From G963667675 sp965197565 (lineage in GTDB: Bacteria > Chloroflexota > Dehalococcoidia > Lucifugimonadales > UBA3495), in assembly GCA_965197565.1 (NCBI GenBank), contig CBDANK010000003.1, positions 186,001-250,000 on the forward strand: DNA of 64,000 bases, in the 5' to 3' direction. The position numbers and the translations under genes were made by a program. A model generated the notes under the pieces. It had not been told where the DNA came from and did not search any database. It saw only the letters and a program-made list of their open reading frames with translations. This document shows positions 19,860 through 29,137 of this stretch, one piece after another (position 1 is the first letter of the stretch; every line of letters begins with the position of its first letter).

Positions 19860-20246
19860 TTATGCTGGACAGTTGGCCAGGACATTTCTGCTGAACGTCA
19901 ACAACCGGAGGTGGTACACTTTTGCTCCGCCTTGGTGGCCCAATATGTCCCCGCCCTTGACACGCAGGCCCTCCAGGTCGATGATGATCTCGAACGTGGC
20001 CCCTTGAATCGCCCGGACGCTCTCGCCGACGGAGCTCAGGACGGCGGCGGGCACGGCGTGCCCTAGGTGGCCCCGTTCGAGGAACCTCCAGAGGGTGTGG
20101 CGGGACACGCCGAGATGCTCGGTTGCCTTGTGCCGTCCGTGCAGCGACGCGTAGGCGCGCACGTAGTCCCGAACCGCTCTCCTGAGCTCCGGCCCGGTTT
20201 GTGTCGTGCCGTTCGAAGTTCGTGTTCTTGGCTCCGTGACGATCAA
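19860..20246 (-). CDS. Helix-turn-helix protein, C-terminus replaced by a mobile-element end
   Basis: A 128-codon frame. Residues 38-62 (HGRHKATEHLGVSRHTLWRF) form a clear helix-turn-helix. The last 20 residues are encoded by the ISNCY-type terminal repeat at 19855-19905, so the natural C-terminus is probably lost. I do not recognise the family. It could be a regulator remnant or part of a decayed transposon. The stretch 20320-20538 upstream shows nothing further. Confidence 0.45.
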   Translation of the reverse strand: MIVTEPRTRTSNGTTQTGPELRRAVRDYVRAYASLHGRHKATEHLGVSRHTLWRFLERGHLGHAVPAAVLSSVGESVRAIQGATFEIIIDLEGLRVKGGDILGHQGGAKVYHLRLLTFSRNVLANCPA

Positions 20247-20538
20247 TCAACTTCTCCAGTCGGCAATGGTCCAACATCTCATTGTGAATGGAAAATTGCT
20301 CGCATGTAATGCCTTGCAAGCCATTGTGTAGGAAGAGGTTTTGTGGTAGGGGCGAGGGCTAACGTAGCGGGGTCACGCAGCGGTCACTGTTCTCTGCGGC
20401 GAGCGTCATCACCTACGTGGCGATAAACCCGGGGGGAACGCGAGCAGAAACCCAGGCTCGCCACACTCTTGGTGCCCGCGTGGGTGCTCAGCGTTGAATA
20501 GAAGCGGAGAGAGGAGCTAGCCGAAACGTAATGCCGAG

Positions 20539-22029
20539 CTACAACTCAGATGTCGTCCTTGCCGACAGGTCCACCGCAATCTCCTCCAACTGCTCCAAGG
20601 CGGAGCGGAGGTCTTCTACGATCTCCTCGGCGATCTGGTCCGGCGGCGGGAGGTTGGCCGAGTCTTCCATGCTCTCGTCGCGTAGCCAGAAGATGTCGAG
20701 ATTTACTTTGTCCCGCTTCATCAGGTCTTCGTAGCTGAATCGGCGGAAGCGTTCGGTTTCCTGGCGTTGGTGGCGGGCTTCCGAGTTGTAGCAGGCCACG
20801 AAGTCGTCCAGGTCAGCGCGGGTCAGGGGGTTGGTTTTGAGGGTGAAGTGCCGGTTCGTGCGTAGGTCGTAGATCCACAGGTCGCGTGTCCAATGGGTCT
20901 CGCTGGCAGGCTTCCTGTCGAAGAACAGGACGTTGGCCTTGACCCCTTGGGCGTAGAAGATGCCCGTGGGGAGACGGAGCAGCGTGTGAACGTCGCACTC
21001 ATCTAGCAGGTGTCGCCGTACGGTCTCGCCCGCACCTCCTTCGAACAGGACGTTGTCCGGGACTACGATGGCAGCCCGTCCATGTATCTTCAGCAGGGAC
21101 CGCACGTGTTGGAGGAAGTTCAACTGCTTGTTGCTGGAGGTGGCCCAGAAGTCGGGACGCTCCACCACGAGACTCTCCCGCTCGGGTTCACCGTCTGAGC
21201 CTACGAAAGTCAGACTAGACTTCTTTCCGAAGGGTGGATTGGTGAGCACGATGTCGAAGTTGACTCCCGGATGGGTGCGCAGGCTGTCATCGACGACGAT
21301 GTTGGTCTCATCTCCGCCAATGCCGCGAAGATACAGATTCATAACACCGAGCCGGGCGGCCTTTGCCACGTTATCCCAACCAAAGAGCGCCCTGTTCTGA
21401 AGGTGGTCCAACTGGCCTTGATTCATGCTTGGATTGCTGCCGACGATGTAGTCGTGCGCTGCCAGGAGGAAACCGCCTGTGCCGCAGGCAGGGTCGCAGA
21501 TGGTGGTGTCCGGCTCCGGGCGCATCACATCCACAATCGCCTGGATCAGCGGCCTTGGCGTGAAATACTGCCCCGCCCCGGTCTTGACGTCCTGGGCGTT
21601 CCGCTCAAGCAGCGACTCGTAGGCGTCGCCCTTGACGTCGGCGCTAAGCGCCAGCCAAGTCTCGCTGTCGATGAGGTCCTTCACCAGGCGCGTCAACATG
21701 GCCGGTTCCTGGATTTCATTCCTGGCCCTGTTGAAGATGACCCCAAGCGTGCCGGGCTGACGGCCAAGAGCCTCCAGGGTGCGGCGGTAGTGTGTCTCCA
21801 GCTCGTCTCCCTCACGGGCGAGCAAGCTGGGCCAGTCGCAGCCGTCTGGGATCGGAGGTGGCTGGTAGTCAGGAAGCAGCGTAAACGGCGGCTGGCTTCG
21901 CTCGTGCATCATCTTGAGGAACAAGAGGAAGGTGAGTTGCTCCAGATAGTCGCCGTAGGACAACCCGGCGTCACGGAGCACGTTGCAGTAGTTCCATAGC
22001 TTCTGTCCAATGACGGAGGATGTAGTCAT
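20539..22029 (-). CDS. hsdM: Type I restriction-modification DNA methyltransferase subunit
   Basis: A 496-residue HsdM that methylates adenine N6 at the site chosen by HsdS. The N-terminal helical domain opens with SVIGQKLWNYCNVLRDAGLS. The methyltransferase domain has the SAM motif DPACGTGG at 179-186 and the catalytic NPPF at 264-267. ATG 22029 is preferred over an upstream start because AGGAG lies 9 bases before it and the family begins at this point. It overlaps the 3' end of hsdS by 59 bases. All parts look intact, so the operon is probably functional. Confidence 0.95.
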   Translation of the reverse strand: MTTSSVIGQKLWNYCNVLRDAGLSYGDYLEQLTFLLFLKMMHERSQPPFTLLPDYQPPPIPDGCDWPSLLAREGDELETHYRRTLEALGRQPGTLGVIFNRARNEIQEPAMLTRLVKDLIDSETWLALSADVKGDAYESLLERNAQDVKTGAGQYFTPRPLIQAIVDVMRPEPDTTICDPACGTGGFLLAAHDYIVGSNPSMNQGQLDHLQNRALFGWDNVAKAARLGVMNLYLRGIGGDETNIVVDDSLRTHPGVNFDIVLTNPPFGKKSSLTFVGSDGEPERESLVVERPDFWATSSNKQLNFLQHVRSLLKIHGRAAIVVPDNVLFEGGAGETVRRHLLDECDVHTLLRLPTGIFYAQGVKANVLFFDRKPASETHWTRDLWIYDLRTNRHFTLKTNPLTRADLDDFVACYNSEARHQRQETERFRRFSYEDLMKRDKVNLDIFWLRDESMEDSANLPPPDQIAEEIVEDLRSALEQLEEIAVDLSARTTSEL

Positions 22030-23647
22030 GAGGTTTTCTCCTGAACGCCGAGAACGAGCTGCCTTTAGGACTTGATTTGGCCCTGCGGCGTTTGGCTCTA
22101 CTCTTGAGCTTAGAGGCAGCCTGGGCCGCCTCTCGCTCGGCACGGATGCGCTTCAGCAGCTCCGATGCCGGTTCGTCATTGGGGTCCTGGGGAACGAGCT
22201 TTCCCGAGAACGCCTGCTTCAGGATGCTCTGGCGCAGCCTAGAGGCTCTTGTGAGGCTGGCCTCGACTGCGGCCTTGGCCTGCTGGATGACCGAGAGGCG
22301 ACGTTCCACTTCGGTGACGATGCGGCATTGCTCGGCGAGGGGTGGAAGTGGCATCAAGAGCTCTTGGACGCGTGATTTGTTTAGCGCGGGTTGATTGTTG
22401 CCGGACCCGATGCGCCTTGTGGCGTCATACTGGCCCCACAGGTAGAAAAAGACATATTCAGGGGGCAATCCAGCCTCAGAGACTCTGATCGCTGCGGAGT
22501 TCTGACTGTTACAGGCGGGAATATCCAGTATCGATACTTGGCCTCGTGTCTTGCCTTCTCCTATCATGCCCAATAGGACTGTGCCTATTGGATGTAGAGT
22601 AACGCTGCTATTCTTCAGGCCGCCTTCGGTTATGTATTCGCGTGTAGCCTTGATTCTGCTAAACGATACTTCGCTACTACTAACCCATGGGATGTCTCCG
22701 TTCCAGAAATCAGACCTTGCCCTTCTGGGTGTAGACCCTACATAGACCTCAAAGCTCTCACCGATTCTGCTCCACACCCAGCCCTCCGGCAGGTCCGGCA
22801 GGTCGGAGATGGCCGGTGGGGAAGGTTCCCTGTACTTGCCTCTCCGGTTCTCCTGTGTCTCCCAGCGGGCGCGGCGTTCGGCTAGTATGCGCTCCAAGAG
22901 ACGGTCGGCGGGTTCGTAGTCCCGGCCCTCGGCTTGGGCAAGCTCAGCCTCGGTGGGGACCAGCTTTCCCCCGCAGGCGGCCTTGAGGACACTAGCCCGG
23001 TACCGCTTCAGGTTGGCCAGGACCCGCTTCAGCGAGACGACCGAGGCGTCAAGGCGCGTGAACTGCTTCTCGATCTCCGCCACAATGCGGTGTTGCTCGG
23101 GGAGGGGAGGAAAGGGGACGGGGATTCCTTCAATGTGTTCTCGCTTAAGGTTGTTTATATTTACTCCAGCCGCAAGTTGCGAGGTGCGATTCCGATAGTC
23201 ATCACCCTGTAGAAACCATGCAAGGTATCTATTATCCATAGCGCTAACTGCCCTCAATCCCAAACAAAAAGCGCCAAAGGTGCCGACCCATTCTTTATTC
23301 AACTGAGCTGCTTTTCCTACTACCGATGAACTACCGCTAGACGCAGCGATAACTATGTCCCCAGGTCTCAGGTACTGGTCTGGATTCACATACTGCGTTG
23401 GGACATATACGAGGCCATTAAAGTTCAGTATGCGGTCAATGTTAGTTGCACGTAGTAGTGGTACGAATCCCTCTGCGGAAACGCTGCTGGCGTCGACTTT
23501 CTTGTATGAGACACCACGAATCACTTCAAGAAGACTCCCCAAAGTGGTCATTGCCCACCCTTCAGGGATTTCTGAGGACAGTGTGGTCCCAACTGCAACG
23601 TCATCAGCATGTTTGGATGGGGGATTACATACCAAGTTACAGGACAT
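21971..23647 (-). CDS. hsdS: Type I restriction-modification specificity subunit
   Basis: A 558-residue HsdS that recognises a bipartite DNA site and bridges HsdM and HsdR. Two target-recognition domains are each followed by a conserved helix: FPPLPEQHRIVAEIEKQFTR near 180 and LPPLAEQCRIVTEVERRLSV near 425, the usual spacer helices that set the half-site distance. The middle is lysine/arginine-rich (RWETQENRRGKYREPSPP). ATG 23647 follows directly on the stop of the preceding gene (TAG-ATG). The recognition sequence cannot be inferred. Confidence 0.94.
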   Translation of the reverse strand: MSCNLVCNPPSKHADDVAVGTTLSSEIPEGWAMTTLGSLLEVIRGVSYKKVDASSVSAEGFVPLLRATNIDRILNFNGLVYVPTQYVNPDQYLRPGDIVIAASSGSSSVVGKAAQLNKEWVGTFGAFCLGLRAVSAMDNRYLAWFLQGDDYRNRTSQLAAGVNINNLKREHIEGIPVPFPPLPEQHRIVAEIEKQFTRLDASVVSLKRVLANLKRYRASVLKAACGGKLVPTEAELAQAEGRDYEPADRLLERILAERRARWETQENRRGKYREPSPPAISDLPDLPEGWVWSRIGESFEVYVGSTPRRARSDFWNGDIPWVSSSEVSFSRIKATREYITEGGLKNSSVTLHPIGTVLLGMIGEGKTRGQVSILDIPACNSQNSAAIRVSEAGLPPEYVFFYLWGQYDATRRIGSGNNQPALNKSRVQELLMPLPPLAEQCRIVTEVERRLSVIQQAKAAVEASLTRASRLRQSILKQAFSGKLVPQDPNDEPASELLKRIRAEREAAQAASKLKSRAKRRRAKSSPKGSSFSAFRRKPHDYILRHWTEAMELLQRAP

Positions 23648-24409
23648 CTAATCTTCGCTACCCCTGTTTCGCTGACCAGCCATAATCTGAATCAGACCAA
23701 CTACACTGAAGGTAGCCTGCACGCATAAGGCAGCGTTACGGTAGTTAGCGTTCGGGTCGTGCTGCACCCTGTTGGCAAGGTCATAGGCACTGGTGGCAAA
23801 GTCATAGGCGCTTTTCACACACTTGCGAATCTCTTTGTTTGCTGCTCCTTTCATTTCAGCAGCTAGATATCTCTTTAGCATCCGCTTGAAATCGGTTGGG
23901 CTACAGTCTTGCACATCGCTGTCTAAAGCAGGATGGCGCTGTGGGTCAAAGACCGCCTGTGCTAGGGAGATGAGCGCCTCTCTACACGGGACTCCTACAC
24001 TCTGGAAGGCGACCGGGGTTGCAGCGGCGTCCAGTTGCTTGCGGAGTTCTGCCATTGTGAGGTCAACCTTCTCCCAACCAGTAGAAGAATCGAAAGGAAC
24101 CAATAGGCCATCATCAAGAGAGTCCCAATCAATCATGTAGTTAACTGATTGAAGACCATAACCGTACCCCCCCGCTTCTACTAGAGCCTCCCAAATCACC
24201 GCTTTATCATCCGATGTAAGCCCTTGCACGCTGATCTCAGCGGATGCTGGAAACCATAAGGTTACTTCTCCAATAGCGATAACTTCCTCGCCCCTGAACC
24301 CGACGTCGAACAAGTTATCTGTCGCACGAGCATTAGCCAGCAGTTCTGCTAGGTCCTCCCGCTTGCGGTGCCTAAGAAACCTACACACTTTGGTGAATTC
24401 TGCCACCAT
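23648..24409 (-). CDS. Hypothetical protein embedded in the hsd operon
   Basis: A 253-residue protein between the toxin gene and hsdS, ending one base before the hsdS start. The C-terminal 80 residues are helical, with SAYDLANRVQHDPNANYRNA then ALCVQATFSVVGLIQIMAG. This resembles C-terminal HEPN-like domains seen in some abortive-infection proteins, but the RxxxxH signature is not clear, so the call is tentative. The N-terminal part has no recognisable motif. Its tight fit in the operon suggests a role linked to restriction, such as control or a back-up abortive response; this is inference. Confidence 0.6.
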   Translation of the reverse strand: MVAEFTKVCRFLRHRKREDLAELLANARATDNLFDVGFRGEEVIAIGEVTLWFPASAEISVQGLTSDDKAVIWEALVEAGGYGYGLQSVNYMIDWDSLDDGLLVPFDSSTGWEKVDLTMAELRKQLDAAATPVAFQSVGVPCREALISLAQAVFDPQRHPALDSDVQDCSPTDFKRMLKRYLAAEMKGAANKEIRKCVKSAYDFATSAYDLANRVQHDPNANYRNAALCVQATFSVVGLIQIMAGQRNRGSED

Positions 24410-24470
24410 TTACTCCCGTCTGTAGTTTGGTATGTAGTTCCCTTTGGATGGAGCAAGCACCGCTTATTCC

Positions 24471-24725
24471 CTACCGGTTAATGATCCGCATGTATTCGTC
24501 GTGGCCGCCGGTCCAGACCCAGAATAGGTCCGGCCCCTCTTCGATAGCGATAGCCCTGTAGGAACGGCCGGTCCGAACCACCCAATAGTCGTTGACCTTC
24601 TTGAAATGAAGTGACGGGTGTCTTGGGTCATCCTGGAGTAGTCGGAAGTTTCGACGGGCAACCCCCTGCACGGCTTCAGGCAGCCGGTCAAAATGCGACC
24701 AGAATTGGGGAGTAGCGCGGTGCAC
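24471..24725 (-). CDS. RelE/ParE-superfamily toxin
   Basis: An 84-residue protein starting at GTG, one base after the stop of the antitoxin gene. The sequence FWSHFDRLPEAVQGVARRNF, then HPSLHFKKVNDYWVVRTGRS and YRAIAIEEGPDLFWVWTGGH ending DEYMRIINR, has the RelE/ParE beta-sheet pattern with the late basic residues. Such toxins cleave mRNA on the ribosome or inhibit gyrase; which applies here is unknown. It lies inside the hsd operon between hsdR and the hypothetical gene. Confidence 0.85.
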   Translation of the reverse strand: MHRATPQFWSHFDRLPEAVQGVARRNFRLLQDDPRHPSLHFKKVNDYWVVRTGRSYRAIAIEEGPDLFWVWTGGHDEYMRIINR

Positions 24726-24726
24726 A

Positions 24727-24936
24727 CTACAACTCCCTCAGTTCCCTCAGTGTGCCGTCTCGCTTGGCTGTTTCAGCCTCCGCCACAAGGAAGTCCAGCC
24801 TTCCGGCAAGAATGTTCTCCTCGATCTGCTTGTCCCAGGCGTCCTCCGCCAACTCGTGGAGCCAGTCCATGATCTTGGAGTACTCAGCCGCAGGAAGACT
24901 CAGGACTGCCTGCTTGATTTCATCAGCCGTGGTCAT
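24727..24936 (-). CDS. Antitoxin partner of the RelE-like toxin
   Basis: A 69-residue acidic helical protein (LPAAEYSKIMDWLHELAEDA, WDKQIEENILAGRLDFLVAE). It immediately precedes the toxin gene in the same operon. This size, charge and order are typical of type II antitoxins that pair with RelE toxins. The DNA-binding part would be the N-terminal helices. ATG 24936 follows AAAGGAGG. Confidence 0.82.
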   Translation of the reverse strand: MTTADEIKQAVLSLPAAEYSKIMDWLHELAEDAWDKQIEENILAGRLDFLVAEAETAKRDGTLRELREL

Positions 24937-24984
24937 CGATTACCTCCTTTTCCTTGCATCGGATACTGCCTCCATGGTTTGACG

Positions 24985-27798
24985 CTACGCTACCAGCGCG
25001 CCGTTCAACTCCTCAATGAGCGCCTCCAACTCATCCCCAAACAGTTCGTACGCCTTGCCCAGGCCACCCTGCCGGTTGAAGGGGGCGTACTGGAAGCCGC
25101 TCATCTCCATGCTGACGCTGCCCACGATGTGGTCTCGGATGGCCTCCAGCCAACGCACCTGCTCCTCGGTGAAGGCGCGGCCTGCCGTCTCCTGCATAGC
25201 CAGCCAGCCCTGGAAGCGTTCATGCACGCCATCGGCGAAGGGCGCTAACTCGTCCGCGCCGCCTATGGCGTAGCGCACCACGGACACGATGTCGGCCAGG
25301 GTCCTCTGGCCCGATCCTCGCACCCTTGACTTGTCCAACTGTCGATATGCCTCCCAAAGCCGTTCAGTCGTCCAAGAGCGCGGCGGCGATACCAAGGCAT
25401 CGGCCAGGGCCTTGATGTCGGAGTAGCTAAGCCGTTGCCTATAGGGGCGCTCATACAGGACCTGCAAGGCCGTAATCTCGTCCCTGTTCTCCTCAATGTA
25501 CTCTTGGAAAGACTGCACGATCGCCTTTGCCTGTTCGTCGGAGAACCCGGCCTCTATGAGGCTGTCGGCGCTCACCGTGTCGATGGTCTGCTCGTAGGAG
25601 CGATGGATGTCCACCAACCGCTGCCGCAGGTCGGGGTTGGCAGCAAAGGGCCGGGTGGCTTCTTCGAGCAACTGCTTCCGAGCCTCGGCAACAGCCGATG
25701 CAGGCGGGTCATCATGCCCTGTCGTCTGGCGTGCGGCATCCAGAGCGGCGTCCGGGTCCACGGCAGCGACCAAGCCGGAGACGAGGGCCTGTAGGGGCAC
25801 GCCTTGAGAAGTGGCTTCTATAGTCTCGCGGTCCCTGATTGTCAGGTGGCGGTCCAGCCGTGCGAGGCGACTGGAGAGGGATGAGAGGACGTCCGGGTCT
25901 CGGTCGCCCATGCTCACCCGGTCCAGCAGCTTGTCGAAGGGCACGGTGGGCTGCCTGTCGATGGAGTAGGAGTCGGACAGCTCGGTCTCAGTCACACCTA
26001 CGGCATCAACGATTACGAATCGCTCCTTGTTGTGGGCGTCGGGGGTAACGGCGTTGAAGTCAGTGGCGGAGATGGTGCGCACGCCTCGCCCCTTCATCTG
26101 CTCGAAGAAGCTGCGGCTTCGGACATTCCGCATGAAGAACACCACCTCTACCGGCTTGATGTCGGTGCCGGTGGCGATCATGTCAACCGTCACGACTATG
26201 CGGGGGTTGTAGCTGTTGCGGAAGGCGGTCAACAGGTCTTCCGGCTTCGCCCCGGTGGTCTTGTAGGTAATCTTCTGGCAGAAGTCGTTGCCCTTGTCGA
26301 ACTCCTCCCGCACAATGCGCACGATGTCGTCTGCGTGGCTGTCGTCCTTGGCGAAGATGATCGTCTTGGGCACATCTCGGCGGGTGGGGAATATCTCCGT
26401 GAACAGCTTATCCCTGAAGGTCTGGACGACAGTGCGAATCTGGTCTTCCGCCACCACGTCGCGATCAAGCTGGTTGGGTGCGTAGGTCAGGTCCTCCTCT
26501 AGCAGCTCCCAGCGCACCTTTCGCGTCAGCCGATCACGCCGGTCAACGTAGTACCCGGCATCTACAGTCGCTCCTTGTTCGGTAATCGCAGTCCGAATCC
26601 TGTAGGTGTCGAAGTCCACATTCACGCCATCGACCACCGCCTGCTTGTGGTCGTACTCCATGACCAGGTTCTGCTGAAAGAACCCGAAGGTCTGCTTCGA
26701 AGGGGTGGCGGTCAGCCCGATGAGGAAGGCGTCGAAGTACTCCAGCACCTGACGCCACAGGTTGTAGATGGAACGGTGGCACTCGTCGGTGATGATGACG
26801 TCGAATGTCTCAATCGGAACGTCGGGGTTGTACTCGACGGGCGCAGGCTCACGCCGAAGAGAGGCTGCGTCGAAGCCGGAAAGCTCCTCCAGCTCGGGGT
26901 CGAGTTCTTCGCCTTTCAGGAGGGAATAGACCCGCTGGATAGTGGCGATACAGACTTTGCTCACAGGGTCGATTTGTGAGGATTGAAGGAGTTGGACGTT
27001 GTACAGCTCGGTGAACTTGCGACCCTCATCCGGGGTGGTGAAGCCCTGGAACTCGCGCAGGGTCTGTCGCCCCAAGTTGCTGCGGTCCACCAAGAACAGC
27101 ACTCGCTGTGCCCCTGCGTGCTTGATGAGGCGATACACTTGGTTACAGGCCATGAACGTCTTGCCGCTTCCCGTGGCCATCTGCACCAGCGCCCTCGGCC
27201 GCCCTGCGGCTAGGGACTCCTCCAGGTTTCCGATGGCCCGCTCCTGCACCGGCCACAGGCCAGATGTGTTGAGAGGAGGCATGGCCTTCAGTCTCTGGCG
27301 GAGATTGTCGGCCGCTAGGTAGTCGCCCCTCTCTTCAGCTATCCGCCGTGGGTCAGTTCCAAGAGTTTCCGAAGTGCCAATCCACTTGGCCAGTGTCTCC
27401 GGGCTGTGGAAGGAGAAGACAAGCCGGCTTCTCGGCTCTGGGTCGAGCCTATTGGTAAACTGCGTCTCCGCACCAGTGCTCTCGTACAGAAACGGGAGCG
27501 GGTTGTGATGGGCAGGAAGGTTGTCGGGTAAGCCTTTGCTGTACTTCTCGGACTGGACTTCCACGCCGGTAAGCGTGGAACCTTCGGGTTTAGCCTCGAC
27601 GACTCCCACCGCCTTCTGGTTCACATAGAGTAGATAATCTGCCTTGCCATGGCCGGACTTCAAGGGGACCTCGCGCACCGCGACGCCGCTGCTGGTGTAC
27701 AGGTTGATGGAGTCGGCGTTCTGCACGGCCCATCCTGCCTGCTCTAGCAGCCGGTCTATGCTTAAGCGGGCCTCTTGCTCGGGGGTCATGTTTATCAA
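24985..27798 (-). CDS. hsdR: Type I restriction endonuclease subunit R (EcoEI type)
   Basis: A 937-residue translocase-nuclease. The N-terminal nuclease motif is Asp54...Glu68-x-Lys70 (GKADYLLYVNQKAVGVVEAK). The SF2 helicase motor has Walker A MATGSGKT at 207-214, Walker B DECHRS, TATP, then IATGTDIKPVEVVFFMRNVR and the arginine-finger region EQMKGRGVRT. A C-terminal EcoEI-type domain contacts HsdM. A TTG start at 27798 is chosen because GAGGAG lies 8 bases upstream; ATG 27789 lacks a ribosome site. It is the first hsd gene in the operon, followed by the toxin-antitoxin pair. Confidence 0.95.
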   Translation of the reverse strand: MINMTPEQEARLSIDRLLEQAGWAVQNADSINLYTSSGVAVREVPLKSGHGKADYLLYVNQKAVGVVEAKPEGSTLTGVEVQSEKYSKGLPDNLPAHHNPLPFLYESTGAETQFTNRLDPEPRSRLVFSFHSPETLAKWIGTSETLGTDPRRIAEERGDYLAADNLRQRLKAMPPLNTSGLWPVQERAIGNLEESLAAGRPRALVQMATGSGKTFMACNQVYRLIKHAGAQRVLFLVDRSNLGRQTLREFQGFTTPDEGRKFTELYNVQLLQSSQIDPVSKVCIATIQRVYSLLKGEELDPELEELSGFDAASLRREPAPVEYNPDVPIETFDVIITDECHRSIYNLWRQVLEYFDAFLIGLTATPSKQTFGFFQQNLVMEYDHKQAVVDGVNVDFDTYRIRTAITEQGATVDAGYYVDRRDRLTRKVRWELLEEDLTYAPNQLDRDVVAEDQIRTVVQTFRDKLFTEIFPTRRDVPKTIIFAKDDSHADDIVRIVREEFDKGNDFCQKITYKTTGAKPEDLLTAFRNSYNPRIVVTVDMIATGTDIKPVEVVFFMRNVRSRSFFEQMKGRGVRTISATDFNAVTPDAHNKERFVIVDAVGVTETELSDSYSIDRQPTVPFDKLLDRVSMGDRDPDVLSSLSSRLARLDRHLTIRDRETIEATSQGVPLQALVSGLVAAVDPDAALDAARQTTGHDDPPASAVAEARKQLLEEATRPFAANPDLRQRLVDIHRSYEQTIDTVSADSLIEAGFSDEQAKAIVQSFQEYIEENRDEITALQVLYERPYRQRLSYSDIKALADALVSPPRSWTTERLWEAYRQLDKSRVRGSGQRTLADIVSVVRYAIGGADELAPFADGVHERFQGWLAMQETAGRAFTEEQVRWLEAIRDHIVGSVSMEMSGFQYAPFNRQGGLGKAYELFGDELEALIEELNGALVA

Positions 27799-27858
27799 GC
27801 GGGCAGCTCCTCGATGCCATCCATGCAGCAGTTATTGACAGAACAAGTCAAGGTCCTG

Positions 27859-28455
27859 TCAAGCATCGGCCACCATAGCGCTCACAGGTTCAGCCAACCA
27901 TGCAGGCATTACGGCTCGGGTAGCCGCCAGCTCCTCTATGTCTTCAGGTGAGAGCTTATGCTCAAGCGTTTCTAGGTTCTCCTCGACCTCTTCGGGGCCT
28001 AGCCAGGCCAGGGCGCGGACCGCATCGCCGGCAGGTCGGTGTGGGGCCACCAGTTGCCAACGAGGGGCATGGCGCAGTTCGATAGCTAGCCCACCGAGCC
28101 TGAGCTTACGGTTGGGGCCGGAGGTAAGGTAGACTGACCGTACCGGCACCTGTGTGGTGAGTCCAAGGGTGTTCACCGCCATCCCACCGCAGGGCACAAT
28201 CGTCTCACCCCAAAGGGTGGACAGGGACGCAAGCACCTTGTCCAATGCGGGAGATCGAGACCCGAAGCGGGTCTGGATGGGCTGGACATAGACGCCCTGG
28301 CACACCCGCATGAGTTCACCCTTGCGGGCAAGCCGAGACAGCGCCTGGTCAACAGCCGCTCTGCTGCCCAAGTGCAGCAAGGCGCTTGGGCACAGCAACG
28401 TGCCCTCCGGCGACTCGGCGGCATGGCTCATGATCTGGGATGGAAGGCTTGGCAT
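27859..28455 (-). CDS. AbiEi-like / DUF6088-type protein
   Basis: A 198-residue protein with an N-terminal winged helix: LHLGSRAAVDQALSRLARKG then ELMRVCQGVYVQP. This is the opening of the AbiEi antitoxin and DUF6088 families. The C-terminal half has the family patterns RSVYLTSGPNRKLRLGGLAI and ELRHAPRW. AbiEi normally pairs with the nucleotidyltransferase toxin AbiEii; no AbiEii gene is adjacent. The only nucleotidyltransferase nearby is the CBASS cyclase on the other strand. It may regulate the hsd operon downstream or be a solo antitoxin. Confidence 0.75.
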   Translation of the reverse strand: MPSLPSQIMSHAAESPEGTLLCPSALLHLGSRAAVDQALSRLARKGELMRVCQGVYVQPIQTRFGSRSPALDKVLASLSTLWGETIVPCGGMAVNTLGLTTQVPVRSVYLTSGPNRKLRLGGLAIELRHAPRWQLVAPHRPAGDAVRALAWLGPEEVEENLETLEHKLSPEDIEELAATRAVMPAWLAEPVSAMVADA

Positions 28456-28576
28456 CGAGATTACCCCTGTAATAGAATGTCAGAAATATAACACGATGGC
28501 TGACGATGTTCAAGCGGGCAGAGCGAGGTCGTATTCTCAGTAGGAGAACCGCCAAGCTCCAGCGGGTGGATAGGCG

Positions 28577-29137
28577 ATGGCTAATGATAAACGCTGCGTG
28601 GTCTTGATGAGCGGGGGCATTGACTCCTCCGCGACTCTGGTTGCCTGCCAAAGTCTTGGTGGGTCCGCGAGCGGGATATTCGTGGACTATGGGCAACCGG
28701 CGTCGCGGAGCGAATGGGAAGCGGCGCAACGGGTTGCCGACTATTACCAAATTGAGATTGACCGGGTGGAGTTGGGGTTTAAGTTGGCCTCAGTTCGCGG
28801 GGAATTCTTCGGTAGGAATGCCTTGTTCGTTCTGACAGCAGCCGGGGCTATCACGGAGAGACCACTGACCATTGCTTTGGGAATTCATGCTCTCACCGAT
28901 TACTATGACACGACGCCTCTCTTCGTCAAGCACATGGAAAGACTCTTGAACGGCTATACCGGTGGGTCGGTTACTTTGTCCGCCCCTTTCCTGGCTGACA
29001 CCAAGGCTGAAATTATTCGATACGCGATGGAAAAGTCGGTGCCACTGCATTTGACCTATAGCTGCGAAAGGCAGAATGCGCCCGCTTGCGCGGAGTGCCC
29101 ATCCTGCCGTGATAGGATTGAAATCAATGGAGGTTGA
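28577..29137 (+). CDS. cap9: QueC-like enzyme of a type IV CBASS (Cap9-like)
   Basis: A 186-residue homologue of 7-cyano-7-deazaguanine synthase QueC. Visible are the ATP-binding PP-loop SGGIDSS at 12-18, the FVDYGQ segment, GRNALFVLTAAGA, and the four zinc cysteines Cys163, Cys171, Cys174 and Cys177 in SCERQNAPACAECPSC. All catalytic features are present though the protein is shorter than housekeeping QueC (about 220-230). No queD, queE, queF or folE is nearby, which argues against queuosine synthesis. The next three genes are a TGT-like protein, a CD-NTase and a SLOG protein, the type IV CBASS arrangement. It overlaps the next gene by 11 bases. Confidence 0.87.
   Translation: MANDKRCVVLMSGGIDSSATLVACQSLGGSASGIFVDYGQPASRSEWEAAQRVADYYQIEIDRVELGFKLASVRGEFFGRNALFVLTAAGAITERPLTIALGIHALTDYYDTTPLFVKHMERLLNGYTGGSVTLSAPFLADTKAEIIRYAMEKSVPLHLTYSCERQNAPACAECPSCRDRIEINGG

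Larger units (their letters stand above)
17390..19929 (+). mobile_element. IS21-family element
   Basis: Carries istA and a broken istB in the normal order and overlap. A pair of inverted motifs AAAAGTGTACC (17397-17407) and GGTACACTTTT (about 19913-19923) may be the ends; the exact borders are uncertain because an ISNCY-type end (19855-19905) lies just inside the right one. Confidence 0.65.

Noticed and set aside
28577..29137. QueC-like gene as part of queuosine biosynthesis or of 7-deazaguanine DNA modification
   Set aside because: No queD, queE, queF, folE or Dpd partner genes are nearby, while a CD-NTase and a SLOG gene follow in the same operon.
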